Assembly: GCF_030269445.1 (NCBI RefSeq)
Contig: NZ_BSTJ01000001.1
Location: 397,898 to 461,897 of the forward strand
From: Actinoallomurus iriomotensis
GTDB lineage: Bacteria; Actinomycetota; Actinomycetes; Streptosporangiales; Streptosporangiaceae
DNA: 64,000 nucleotides
Direction: 5' to 3'
In this document: positions 52,911 through 61,564 of the stretch, in pieces
Position numbering within the stretch: position 1 is the first letter of the stretch
Layout of the letters: the number at the start of each line of letters is the position of its first letter
The notes under the pieces: model-generated
What the model saw: only the letters and a program-made list of their open reading frames with translations
Told to the model about the DNA's origin: nothing
The model's database searches: none
Program-made: the position numbers and the translations under genes

Positions 52911-53777
52911 ATGACGCATGCCGCTCACGCGCGGTACGAAGCGGTCGGTGTCGGTCCCGGGTGGCTCGCCGCCGAGTTGCGGGCGGGGCGGATGGTCTGG
53001 CGGCGGGAGCTGCTGCACTTCGTCCGTGACCGTACCGGCACGCTCGTCGCGCTCCTTCAGCCGCTGCTGTTCCTGTTCGTGCTCGGCGTCGGGCTCGGGC
53101 GGCTGTTCGCCGGCGCGGGAGGCGGTTCGGCCACGGACTATCTCACCTTCCTGTTCCCCGGTGTGCTCGTCATGGCCGCGCAGCCCGCCGCGATCTCTGT
53201 CGGCGCCTCGATCGTCTGGGACCGGGAGTCCGGCTTCCTGCGCGAGATGCTCGTCGCTCCGGTCCGTCGTGGCACGCTGCTGGCCGGAAAGTGCCTCGGC
53301 GGTGCGACCGTCGCCACCTGCCAGGGCACGGTCGTGCTCGCGGGCGCGGGGCTGATCCACATCCCGTACGATCCGGCGCTGTTCGCGCTGCTGCTGGCCG
53401 AGCTGGCGCTGACGGCGCTCGCCATGACGGTGCTCGGCGCGGTGGTGGCGGTCGTCATCCGCCGCGCCCGGACGTTCACGATGGTGCTGAGCGTGCTGAT
53501 GACGCCGCTGATCTTCCTGTCCGGGCTGATGTTCCCGGTCGCGGCGATGCCCGCCTGGATGTCGTGGCTGACGCCAGCCGATCCGCTGACGTACGCGGTG
53601 GACGCGATGCGCCGCACCCTCAACGCCTACCGGCCGGTCCGGGAAACGTCGGCGCTGTTCGAACCGGTGTCCTGGGCCGGCCTGCGCCCCTCGCCGGTGC
53701 TCGAGCTCGCCGTGGTCGCGGCGTTCACGGCGGTGGCACTGGCGATCGCCGCCCGCCGCTTCGCCCGTACCGGCTGA
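52911..53777 (+). CDS. cinH: Lanthipeptide exporter permease, ABC-2 type (DrrB-like)
   Basis: 288 residues with six predicted membrane helices. It starts MTHAAHARYEAVGVGPGWLAAELRAGRMVWRRELLHFVRD and has the ABC-2 signature region TYAVDAMRRTL at the end of the helix bundle, with LTPLIFLSGLMFPVAAMPAWM-like sequence before it. It corresponds to CinH and should pair with the ATPase at 51213. The ATG at 52911 is chosen; the frame is open from 52836, but that segment (RRRSRDPGACRRAGASARD) does not look like coding. No clear ribosome site precedes it. The next gene is convergent, 3 bp away. Confidence 0.9.
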   Translation: MTHAAHARYEAVGVGPGWLAAELRAGRMVWRRELLHFVRDRTGTLVALLQPLLFLFVLGVGLGRLFAGAGGGSATDYLTFLFPGVLVMAAQPAAISVGASIVWDRESGFLREMLVAPVRRGTLLAGKCLGGATVATCQGTVVLAGAGLIHIPYDPALFALLLAELALTALAMTVLGAVVAVVIRRARTFTMVLSVLMTPLIFLSGLMFPVAAMPAWMSWLTPADPLTYAVDAMRRTLNAYRPVRETSALFEPVSWAGLRPSPVLELAVVAAFTAVALAIAARRFARTG

Positions 53778-53780
53778 CGC

Positions 53781-54323
53781 TCAGCGGCCGGCCGGTCCGT
53801 TCCGCAGGATCTCGCGGCGGCGTACGGGCGCGGACGTCCAGCGGCGGACGGCCGCGAGGACCTCCTCCAGCGGCCGTGCCAGCTGGTCGGCCCGGACGAA
53901 GATCGGGCCGCCGACCCGGGGGATGCCGCTGCGGGCGAACCACCGTGGCGTCCCGCGGTGCGCGGTCACCACCTGCGCGGCGTCCACCGGCACGAACACC
54001 AGCAGCTCCGCACGGCCGGGCCGGCGTTCGACCCTGACCTCGGCAACGTTCGACCAGGGCAGACGGACCCGTGCCGAGTGCAGCGTGACCCCGTCCTCGC
54101 TGATCGTGAGGAGCGGGGCTCCCCGCGACGCGCGTGCGACGGCGCGCAGGAACAGCGGCAGGAAGACGACCGTCACGAACCCGAAGACGACCAGGAGCAG
54201 CACGCTGATCAGCGGCCCGTCGCCGCGCGCGATGTACGCGGCGTACCCGGCCGCCGGCGGCAGCAGCACCGCGGGCAGGCCGGCCTTGGCCACGGCCGCC
54301 CACCGGTATCCGACAGTCAGCAT
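53781..54323 (-). CDS. Membrane protein with PH-like domain
   Basis: 180 residues: two membrane helices at the N terminus (about 10-30 and 38-62), then a beta-rich cytoplasmic domain. The segment LLTISEDGVTLHSARVRLPWSNVAEVRVERRPGRAELLVF resembles bacterial PH domains (DUF-type) found in small actinobacterial membrane proteins. No enzyme motif. It is convergent with the exporter permease gene and lies 12 bp after glnE on its own strand (upstream glnE ends at 54336 on the other side). Function unknown. Confidence 0.75.
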   Translation of the reverse strand: MLTVGYRWAAVAKAGLPAVLLPPAAGYAAYIARGDGPLISVLLLVVFGFVTVVFLPLFLRAVARASRGAPLLTISEDGVTLHSARVRLPWSNVAEVRVERRPGRAELLVFVPVDAAQVVTAHRGTPRWFARSGIPRVGGPIFVRADQLARPLEEVLAAVRRWTSAPVRRREILRNGPAGR

Positions 54324-54335
54324 GTGTCACCCAGT

Positions 54336-57320
54336 TCAGGCGCTCTGGTCATCTCCGTAGAAAACGCGCTCGACCACCTTACGGGCGTGGCGCGCGCGGC
54401 GCCGGTAGTCCTCCAGCAGAGCGCCGGACGCCGGGTAGCCGAGCACGCTGGTCACCGCCGAGCGTTCGCGGTGGTGTTCGGTCGGCAGCAGATCCGACGC
54501 CCGTCCGCGGACGAGCATGATCGCGTTACGGATCCGGGTGGCCATGCGCCAGGCGTCGGTCAGGATGGCGGCGTCGTCGGAGTCGAGCAGGCCCGCCTCC
54601 GCGGCGGCGTCGAGCGCGGCGAGCGTCCGGGTCGTCCGCAGTCCGGGCACGTCGTGCCCGTGCCGGAGCTGCAGCAGCTGTGCCACCCATTCGACGTCGG
54701 ACAGCCCGCCGGGACCCAGCTTGGTGTGCAGCCGCCGGTCGACGCCGCGCGGCAGGCGTTCGGCCTCCATCCGGGCCTTGAGCCGCCGGATCTCGCGCAG
54801 CGCCGTGTCGTCGATGCCGTTCTCCGGCCACCGCACCGGGTCGATCAGCGCCCGGAAGCGCTCGCGGAGCCCCTCGTCGCCGATGATGGGCGCGGCGCGC
54901 AGCAGGGCCTGGCTCTCCCACGGCGCCGACCAGCGGCGGTAGTAGGAGGCATAGGAGTCGAGGGTGCGGACGAGCGGTCCGTGCCGGCCCTCCGGCCGCA
55001 GCCCGGGGTCGATCACCAGGGGCGGGTCGGGCGCGGGCAGGGCGAGCAGGCGGCGCAGCTCTTCGGCGACCGCGTGCGCGACGGACGAGGCCTCCCGCTC
55101 GTCGGCGCCGGGCAGGGGGTCGTGCACGAACATGACGTCCGCGTCGCTGCCGTAGCCCAGCTCGAACCCGCCGTACCGGCCCATCGCGACGATCGCGAAC
55201 CGGGTCGGTAGCGGCGCGCTCCGCTCCGCCGAGATCCGTTCGATCGCGACCCGCAGCGCCGCCTCGATCGTGACCGTGGTGATCGCGGTGAGCGCCTCGG
55301 CGGTGGCCCGCTCGTCGAGGAGGCCGAGCAGGTCGGCGACCGCCGTACGGAACAGCTCGCGGCGGCGCAGCCCGCGTACCGCGGCCACGGCGTCCGCCGA
55401 CCGGTCGTGCGGCGAGGAGAGGTAGCGGCCCACGGCCGACTGCGCCTCGCCCCGCAGGGCGTCGGCCGGGCGGGGGGTGAGCTCAGACTCGGCGCGCAGC
55501 ATGCCGACCGCCTCCGGGGCGCGCAGCAGCAGCTCGGTGGCGTACCGGCTGGAGGCCAGCACCCGCGCCATTCGCTCGGCCACGGCGACGTCGTCGCGGA
55601 GCAGCCGCAGGTACCAGGGTGTCGTGCCGAGCGCGTCGCTGACCTGGCGGAACCCCAGCAGGCCCGCGTCCGGGTCCGGGCAGTCGGCGAACCAGTCGAG
55701 CATCACCGGCAGCAGCGTGCGCTGGATGGAGGCGCGCCGCGACACCCCCGCGGTCAGTGCCTCCAGGTGGCGGAGGGCGCCCGCGGGGTCGGTGTAGCCG
55801 AGGGCCTCCAGGCGGGTACGGGCGGCCTCGCGGGTGAGCCGTACCTCGTCGCCGGGCAGCCGGGCGACCGCCTGCAGCAGCGGCCGGTAGAACAGCTTCT
55901 CGTGCAGCCGCCGTACCTCGCGCGCGTGCCGGCGCCACTCGGCGGTGAACTCCCCCACCGGGTCCACCCGGAACCCCAGCGCCCGGCCGAGGCGCCGCAG
56001 GCTCTGTTCGTCCTCGGGCACGAGGTGGTTGCGCCGGAGCCGGTGCAGCTGGATGAGATGCTCGACGCGGCGAAGGAAGCGGTACGCGGTGCCGAGCGCG
56101 GCGGCGTCACCCCGGCCGACGTACCCGCCCCAGGACAGTTTCTTCAATGCGATCAGGGTGTTCGGGCCGCGCAGCTCCTCGTCGGCCCGGCCGTGCACGA
56201 GCTGGAGCAGCTGTACCGCGAACTCCACGTCGCGCAGCCCGCCGGGGCCGAGCTTCAGCTGCCGGCCCGCCTGTTCCGGCGCGATGTGCTCCTCGACGCG
56301 GCGGCGCATCGCCTGGACGTCCTCGACGAAGTTGTCGCGGCCGGCCGCGCTCCACACGAGAGGCGCCAGCGTGCGAACGTAATCCTCGCCCAGTTCGAGG
56401 TCGCCGGCCACCGGGCGGGCCTTGAGCAGCGCCTGGAACTCCCAGGTCTTGGCCCAGCGCTCGTAGTACGCGCGGTGGCTGGCCATCGTACGGACCAGCG
56501 GCCCGGACTTGCCCTCCGGGCGCAGGGCGGCGTCGACCTCCCACAGCGCGCCCTCCGGCGTGGTGGCCGAGCACGCCCGCATCATCCCGGACGCCAGCCT
56601 GGTGGCGGCCCGCAGCGCGGCGTCCTCGTCCTGGCCCGGCGCGGGCTCGGCGACGAAGACGACGTCGACGTCGCTGACGTAGTTCAGCTCGCGTCCGCCG
56701 CACTTGCCCATGCCGATGACGGCGACCCGGCACAGGTCCGCCTGCTCGCCCAGCTCGGCGCGTGCGATGGCCAGTCCGGCCTCCAGCGCGGCCGAGGCGA
56801 GGTCGGCCAGCTCGGCGGCGACGTCCTCGATGTCGACCACGTGGGTGAGGTCACGCCCGGCCAGGTGCAGCAGCGACCTCCGGTACGCCACGCGCAGCGC
56901 GACCAGGGGATCCTCCGCGGTCGCACGGGGCGCCGGGTGAGCGGGGTCGGCGCCGACCGCGCGCAGCAGCGTCTGCCGCAGCTCATCGGCGGTGGGCCGG
57001 CGTACGGCGTCGGGGCCGGCGAGGACACGCCAGTGGCCGGGGTGACGGACGAGGTGGTCGGCCAGCGCCGCGCTGACGCCGAGCACGGCGAACAGCCGGT
57101 CGCGCGCGTCGGCGTCCGCGTTCAGCTCGGCCCGGATGTCGGCGGTCTCCAGCAGCCGGAGAAGGCCGGTGAGCGCGAGGTCGGGATCGGCCGCGGTGCC
57201 CAGGGCCTCGACCAGCCCGTTGAGTTCTTGACCTTGGAGCCGGCGTTCGGCGCCCGTGGCATCGGTGACGCCCAGCCGGGCCAGCCGCCCGGCGAGGCTT
57301 TCGAGTCGGCGTTCACTCAC
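54336..57320 (-). CDS. glnE: Bifunctional glutamine synthetase adenylyltransferase/adenylyl-removing enzyme
   Basis: Controls GlnA by adding or removing AMP at the Tyr (Tyr402 of the GlnA encoded here). 994 residues with two nucleotidyltransferase domains: GMGKCGGRELNYVSDVD from about residue 203 (adenylyl-removing half) and AMGRYGGFELGYGSDAD from about 712 (adenylylating half). Each is followed by a helical domain with the GGLRDVEF / GGLSDVEW motif (KLGPGGLRDVEFAVQLLQL, TKLGPGGLSDVEWVAQLLQL). Start taken at the GTG at 57320 (VSERRLESLAG); GTG and TTG codons just upstream are also possible. In many actinomycetes glnE lies between glnA and glnA2, as it does here with insertions on both sides. 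Confidence 0.97.
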   Translation of the reverse strand: MSERRLESLAGRLARLGVTDATGAERRLQGQELNGLVEALGTAADPDLALTGLLRLLETADIRAELNADADARDRLFAVLGVSAALADHLVRHPGHWRVLAGPDAVRRPTADELRQTLLRAVGADPAHPAPRATAEDPLVALRVAYRRSLLHLAGRDLTHVVDIEDVAAELADLASAALEAGLAIARAELGEQADLCRVAVIGMGKCGGRELNYVSDVDVVFVAEPAPGQDEDAALRAATRLASGMMRACSATTPEGALWEVDAALRPEGKSGPLVRTMASHRAYYERWAKTWEFQALLKARPVAGDLELGEDYVRTLAPLVWSAAGRDNFVEDVQAMRRRVEEHIAPEQAGRQLKLGPGGLRDVEFAVQLLQLVHGRADEELRGPNTLIALKKLSWGGYVGRGDAAALGTAYRFLRRVEHLIQLHRLRRNHLVPEDEQSLRRLGRALGFRVDPVGEFTAEWRRHAREVRRLHEKLFYRPLLQAVARLPGDEVRLTREAARTRLEALGYTDPAGALRHLEALTAGVSRRASIQRTLLPVMLDWFADCPDPDAGLLGFRQVSDALGTTPWYLRLLRDDVAVAERMARVLASSRYATELLLRAPEAVGMLRAESELTPRPADALRGEAQSAVGRYLSSPHDRSADAVAAVRGLRRRELFRTAVADLLGLLDERATAEALTAITTVTIEAALRVAIERISAERSAPLPTRFAIVAMGRYGGFELGYGSDADVMFVHDPLPGADEREASSVAHAVAEELRRLLALPAPDPPLVIDPGLRPEGRHGPLVRTLDSYASYYRRWSAPWESQALLRAAPIIGDEGLRERFRALIDPVRWPENGIDDTALREIRRLKARMEAERLPRGVDRRLHTKLGPGGLSDVEWVAQLLQLRHGHDVPGLRTTRTLAALDAAAEAGLLDSDDAAILTDAWRMATRIRNAIMLVRGRASDLLPTEHHRERSAVTSVLGYPASGALLEDYRRRARHARKVVERVFYGDDQSA

Positions 57321-57362
57321 CACCAAAAGGTACCGAGACGCTCCGGCGACCGACAGCGACGG

Positions 57363-58340
57363 TCACGGCCGGGCGTAGAGATGGCGGAGGGAGTCGAGGG
57401 TCCGGATGAGGTGGTCGCGGAGTTCGGCGGGGGCGAGGATCTCGGCGTCGGCGCCGAGTTTGAGAATCTCCCCCAGTGTCTGGTCGTGGGACTCGACGGG
57501 GATCGTCACCCGGATCCAGCCGTCGGCGTCGGCGGGCGAGGCGGTCCGTCGCGCGGCGCGGACGACGGCCGGTTCCATGATGTGGGGCAGGCGGTCCACG
57601 GCGCCCGGGGAGAGACGCAGGGTCGCGATGTCCTGGTGGCGGCGCGCGTCGAAGTGTTCCAGGTAGGCCCGCCAGTGGGCGGCGAGGTCGAAGTCCGCCG
57701 GCCGGTCGAACCGTTCGTCGAGGACGCGCAGGTCGATGATCCGTGCGATGCGGTAGGTCCGGATCCGCCGGTCCGCTCCGGCCACCAGGTACCAGTGGCC
57801 CGCCTTGAGCACCAGGCCGTACGGCCGCACGGTACGGGTGATCTCGTGGGGTTCGGCCCAGCGAAGGTAACGGATCCACACGGCGCGGTCGTTCCACACC
57901 GCCTCGGCGACCGCGGTCAGGTACAGGACGTCCTCGGCGTCGCGGTACCACGCCGGGGTGTCCAGGTGGAACCGCTCGGCGATCCGCCGGGCCCGGTCGC
58001 GCGACTCCGTGGGGAGCGCCGCCATCAGCTTCAGCTGCGCGGCTGTCACGACGGCGCCGAGCCCGAGGTCGGCGGCGGCTCGGGGCAGCCCGGTCAGGAA
58101 CAGTGACTCGGCCTCCCCCGCGGTCAGGCCGGTCAGCCGGGTGCGGAAGCCGCCCAGCAGCCGGTATCCGCCGTCGTGGCCGGGCTCCCCGTACAACGGC
58201 ACTCCGGCGGCGCTGAGGGCCTCCATGTCGCGGTAGACGGTGCGCACGGACACCTCCAGCGCACCGGCGATCTCCTGTGCCGTCATCCGCTCCCGTGTCT
58301 GCAGCAGCAACAGGATCGAGACCAGCCGGCTCGCGCGCAT
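57363..58340 (-). CDS. WYL-domain transcription regulator, DeoR-like HTH
   Basis: 325 residues starting MRASRLVSILLLLQTRERMTAQEIAGALEVSVRTVYRDMEAL, a winged HTH of the HTH_11 type. A WYL domain follows (about 140-215, RAVWIRYLRW and GLVLKAGHWYLVAGADRRIRTYRIARI). The C-terminal WCX segment ends TLDSLRHLYARP. WYL domains sense small ligands or nucleic acid. ATG at 58340-58338; a longer frame exists to 58364. It is divergent from the SnoaL-like gene (65 bp), whose expression it may control. It lies just upstream of glnE on the same strand. Confidence 0.93.
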   Translation of the reverse strand: MRASRLVSILLLLQTRERMTAQEIAGALEVSVRTVYRDMEALSAAGVPLYGEPGHDGGYRLLGGFRTRLTGLTAGEAESLFLTGLPRAAADLGLGAVVTAAQLKLMAALPTESRDRARRIAERFHLDTPAWYRDAEDVLYLTAVAEAVWNDRAVWIRYLRWAEPHEITRTVRPYGLVLKAGHWYLVAGADRRIRTYRIARIIDLRVLDERFDRPADFDLAAHWRAYLEHFDARRHQDIATLRLSPGAVDRLPHIMEPAVVRAARRTASPADADGWIRVTIPVESHDQTLGEILKLGADAEILAPAELRDHLIRTLDSLRHLYARP

Positions 58341-58404
58341 GGCCCGAAGTCTGCCGCGGTCCACTGTCAGGAGGTGTCAGGGAAGCCCGGGTTGACTTCC
58401 GGCC

Positions 58405-59205
58405 ATGAACCTGAACATGGAGCAGTTCGTCGATCGCTATGTCGCCGTGTGGAACGAGCCGGACGCGGCGGCCCGTCGCGACCTCATCGCCGGCCTGTGG
58501 GCGCGAGACGGCGTCGAGGTCACCGAGTCGGCACGGCACCGGGGACGGGACGCGATAGAGGCACGGATCACCCGGACCCACGAGGAACTCGTGCGATCCG
58601 CCGGCTTCGTCTTCCGGAGCGCCGGCGACGCGACCGGCCATCACGACACCGTCGCCTTCACCACGTACATGATCCCGGCCGATGGCGGTGACGTCGCCTG
58701 GACGGGCCGGATATTCGCCGTTCTGGACGAGGAGGGGCTCATCCGGTGCGACCACCAGTTCACCGTCGCGGACCAGGGCGCCGCTACGCGCGCCACGGTG
58801 GAAGAACTCCTCCGCCGGATGGGGGAAGGCGATCCCGGCCGGATCGCCGAGCTGTTCGCCGAGCCCGTCGACTGGCGGCTGAACTGGCCGGCAGGCGATC
58901 ATCCGGCCGTTCCCTGGATCCGGCCGCGCGCGACGCGCGCCGATGTCGCCGAGCACTTCCGCGAGATCGCCGCGGCGCACCTCCCCGAGAAGGCCGGCAC
59001 GTCGGTGACGCGCGTCCTCGTCGAGGGCACGGACGCCGTCGTGCTCGGCGACATCCACCAGACGGTGAAGGCCACCGGCGAGCCGTACACGGCCCGGTAC
59101 GCGCTGCGTCTGACCGTGCGGGACGGTGTGATCACCCGTTATGCCGTCTACGAGGACAGCCTCACCGTCGCCGAAGCCCACCTGGGCCGCCCCCTGCGCC
59201 GCTGA
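58405..59205 (+). CDS. Protein with two SnoaL-like (NTF2-fold) domains
   Basis: 266 residues made of two consecutive SnoaL-like domains. The first (about 1-130) has FVDRYVAVWNEPDAAARRDLIAGLWARDGVEV; the second (about 134-262) has VEELLRRMGEGDPGRIAELFAEPVDWRLNWPAG and ends VITRYAVYEDSLTVAEAH. The domains are of different subtypes, so this is a fusion rather than a duplication of one domain. No catalytic residues can be assigned. ATG at 58405, with MEQF at 58417 as alternative. Paired with the divergent WYL regulator, a layout common for ligand-responsive small enzymes. Confidence 0.85.
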   Translation: MNLNMEQFVDRYVAVWNEPDAAARRDLIAGLWARDGVEVTESARHRGRDAIEARITRTHEELVRSAGFVFRSAGDATGHHDTVAFTTYMIPADGGDVAWTGRIFAVLDEEGLIRCDHQFTVADQGAATRATVEELLRRMGEGDPGRIAELFAEPVDWRLNWPAGDHPAVPWIRPRATRADVAEHFREIAAAHLPEKAGTSVTRVLVEGTDAVVLGDIHQTVKATGEPYTARYALRLTVRDGVITRYAVYEDSLTVAEAHLGRPLRR

Positions 59206-59225
59206 ACGTCCGGTCGCGACGTGAC

Positions 59226-59263
59226 ATCGCCCGGCGCCCGCGCGTGCGGCGGGGCCGGGCGAT
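59226..59263. terminator. Bidirectional hairpin between SnoaL-like and MFS genes
   Basis: ATCGCCCGGC at 59226-59235 pairs with GCCGGGCGAT at 59254-59263 in the 71-bp gap between convergent genes. Confidence 0.75.
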
Positions 59264-59276
59264 CTCGTACCAGGGG

Positions 59277-60857
59277 TCAGATGACGGGCTCGACGAGTTC
59301 GGCCTCCGTGGCGGCCGCCTCCTTGACCGCGGCCGGTCCGCCGCGCAGCGGCACCTCGCGGACGAGGAAGGCGACGACGAAGCCGAGGAACGCGAGGATC
59401 GCGCCGCCGATCAACGTGCCGTGCAGCCCGCTGGTGACGCCCGCCTTGAACGCCTCCTGGACCGGCTCCGGGAGGGTGGACAGGATCGCCGGGGTCACGT
59501 GGGTGCCGCCGGAGGCGATCGCGTGGCCGGCCTTCTCACCGAGCCGTCCGGTCAGGGTGTGCTCCAGGCGGTTGGTGAAGATCGAGCCGAGCAGGGCGAT
59601 GCCGAGCGAGCCGCCGATCGTACGGAACAGGGTCACCGCGCCACTGGCCGCGCCCATGTCGCGCAGGGTCACGCTGTTCTGGGTGATCAGCGTGGTGTTC
59701 TGCATGATGAAGCCCATGCCGAGCCCGGCCACGAGCGTGAGCGCCGAGGCGAGGACGATGCCGGTGTTCACCTTCAGCAGGAGCATGACGAGCATGCCGG
59801 CGGTCAGCAGGGCGCCGCCGATGATGGGGTAGATGCGGTAGCGGCCGTTGCGCATGATGAGCTGGCCGACGGTGAGCATCACGGCGAGCATGCCGAACAT
59901 CAGCGGCAGCATCCAGAGCCCGCTGGCGGTCGCGGAGGCGCCCTTGACGTCCTGCAGGTACTGCGGCAGGAAGTTCACCGCGCCGAACATCGCGGCGCCC
60001 ACGAGGAAGCTCAGGATCTGGGCGACCGTGAAGTTGCGGTTGCGGAACAGCCGCAGCGGCAGGATCGGCTCCGCCGCCCGCTGCTCGGCGAACACGAACC
60101 CGGCGAGCGCGACGACGCTCAGGACGGCGAGCCCGATGACCTGCGCGGACACCCACGGGTACTCCGTGCCGCCCCAGCTCGCGACCAGGGTCAGCGCGAC
60201 GATCCCGACGGTCAGGAGCAGGGCGCCGAAGTAGTCGATCCTGGCCTTGATGTGCGGCGTGTGCAGGTGCATCCCGAGGCCGGTGACGAGCAGGGCCACC
60301 GCGCCGAGCGGCACGTTGACGTAGAAGGCCCAGCGCCAGCTCAGGTGGTCGGTCAGAAAGCCGCCGAGCAGCGGTCCGCCGACGAACGCCACCGGCATCA
60401 TGCCGCCGATGATCGCCTGGAAGCGGCCACGCTCACGCGGCGGCACCAGGTCGCCGATGATCGCGAACGCGCCGACCATCAGACCGCCGGCGCCCAGGCC
60501 CTGGACCGCGCGGAAGCCGATGAGCTCGTTGATGTTCTGCGCGAGACCCGACAGCATCGACCCGATCAGGAAGATCACGATCGACGCCATGAACATGCCC
60601 TTGCGGCCGTACAGGTCGCCGAGCTTGCCCCAGATGGGCGTCGCGGCGGCGGTCGCGAGGGTGTACGCCGTGACGACCCAGGACAGGCGGTTGATGCCGC
60701 CCAGTTCACCGACGATCGTCGGAAGCGCGGTGCCGACGATCAGGTTGTCGAGCATGGCCAGGAACATCCCGAGCATCAGCCCGATGATCGCGATGTAGAG
60801 GGACCGCGTGGTTCTGTCGGACGGCGGTCCGGAGTCCTCTGTGTTCGTCCCCGTCAT
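59277..60857 (-). CDS. MFS drug exporter, DHA2 (EmrB/QacA) family
   Basis: 526 residues with fourteen predicted membrane helices. The family start is MLGMFLAMLDNLIVGTALPTIVGELGG. Motif A is GKLGDLYGRKGMF, motif C has GLGAGGLMVGAFAIIGDLVPPRERGR, and the second half has FGAVNFLPQYLQDVKGASATASGLWMLP. It is expected to export hydrophobic or cationic compounds using the proton gradient. It shares a 125-bp intergenic region with a divergent TetR gene; that region carries several inverted copies of a CCGACCGG-type site, so the TetR protein is its probable repressor. It is not obviously part of the lanthipeptide cluster. Confidence 0.93.
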   Translation of the reverse strand: MTGTNTEDSGPPSDRTTRSLYIAIIGLMLGMFLAMLDNLIVGTALPTIVGELGGINRLSWVVTAYTLATAAATPIWGKLGDLYGRKGMFMASIVIFLIGSMLSGLAQNINELIGFRAVQGLGAGGLMVGAFAIIGDLVPPRERGRFQAIIGGMMPVAFVGGPLLGGFLTDHLSWRWAFYVNVPLGAVALLVTGLGMHLHTPHIKARIDYFGALLLTVGIVALTLVASWGGTEYPWVSAQVIGLAVLSVVALAGFVFAEQRAAEPILPLRLFRNRNFTVAQILSFLVGAAMFGAVNFLPQYLQDVKGASATASGLWMLPLMFGMLAVMLTVGQLIMRNGRYRIYPIIGGALLTAGMLVMLLLKVNTGIVLASALTLVAGLGMGFIMQNTTLITQNSVTLRDMGAASGAVTLFRTIGGSLGIALLGSIFTNRLEHTLTGRLGEKAGHAIASGGTHVTPAILSTLPEPVQEAFKAGVTSGLHGTLIGGAILAFLGFVVAFLVREVPLRGGPAAVKEAAATEAELVEPVI

Positions 60858-60878
60858 GGATAACCTCTCCCCATAGGT

Positions 60879-60958
60879 CGACCGGTCGGCTTACTTGCCG
60901 ACCGGCCAGCAGAACTTACTTGCCGTACGGTAGGCTAGGTACTAGCCGGTCGGCAAGT
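60879..60958. promoter_or_regulatory. TetR operator array between the MFS and TetR genes
   Basis: The sequence ACTTGCCGACCGGC (60893-60906) is repeated in exact inverse at 60945-60958. A third related site ACTTGCCGTACGG lies at 60918-60930. A perfect palindrome CGACCGGTCG lies at 60879-60888. The four sites fill the region that must contain both divergent promoters. Confidence 0.8.
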
Positions 60959-60982
60959 AGGTTTATTCCAGGGGTGAGAACG

Positions 60983-61552
60983 ATGGGCGAACGACGAAGC
61001 GGGACCCGCGAGAGGATCCAGGCCGTCGCGGTCGAGTTGTTCGCCGAACACGGCTACGACAAGACCTCGCTCCGCGAGATCGCCGAGCGGCTCGACGTGA
61101 CCAAGGCAGCGCTGTACTACCACTTCAACACCAAAGAAGACATCGTCGTCAGCCTCTTCGACGACCTCATCGCCGGCCTGGACGAGATCATCGACTGGGC
61201 GAAGGACCAGCCGCCGACACCGGAGACGCGCCAGGAGATCGTCCGCCGGTACGCCCGGCTCGCCCGCGAACGCCCCAAGGGCATGATGCGCTTCATCCAG
61301 GAGAGCAAGACCACGATGCAGGAGCTCGCTCCGGGAGAGAAGCTCCACGACCGGTTCAACACGCTGTCCGCGATGCTGCGCAGCCCCGACGCCTCGCTCA
61401 CCGACCAGCTCAGGTCGCGGCTCGCCCTGGTCCCGGTCAGCGCCTCGGCGTTCATGCTCCAGGACGCCGACGCGACCGACGACGAGAGGTACGAGGCCGG
61501 GCTCGAACTCGCCCTGGAACTCGTCTCCCCCAGACCGGCGGCCGCCGACTAG
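60983..61552 (+). CDS. TetR-family repressor
   Basis: 189 residues starting MGERRSGTRERIQAVAVELFAEHGYDKTSLREIAERLDVTKAALYYHFNTKEDIV (read in pieces), the standard TetR HTH. An all-helical ligand domain follows, with RYARLARERPKGMMRFIQESKTTMQELAPGEKLHDRF. ATG at 60983 with GGGGTGAG upstream; the open frame begins further upstream inside the operator region. It is divergent from the DHA2 exporter gene and probably represses both through the array at 60879-60958. The ligand is unknown. Confidence 0.93.
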   Translation: MGERRSGTRERIQAVAVELFAEHGYDKTSLREIAERLDVTKAALYYHFNTKEDIVVSLFDDLIAGLDEIIDWAKDQPPTPETRQEIVRRYARLARERPKGMMRFIQESKTTMQELAPGEKLHDRFNTLSAMLRSPDASLTDQLRSRLALVPVSASAFMLQDADATDDERYEAGLELALELVSPRPAAAD

Positions 61553-61564
61553 TGTCCTGAGTCG

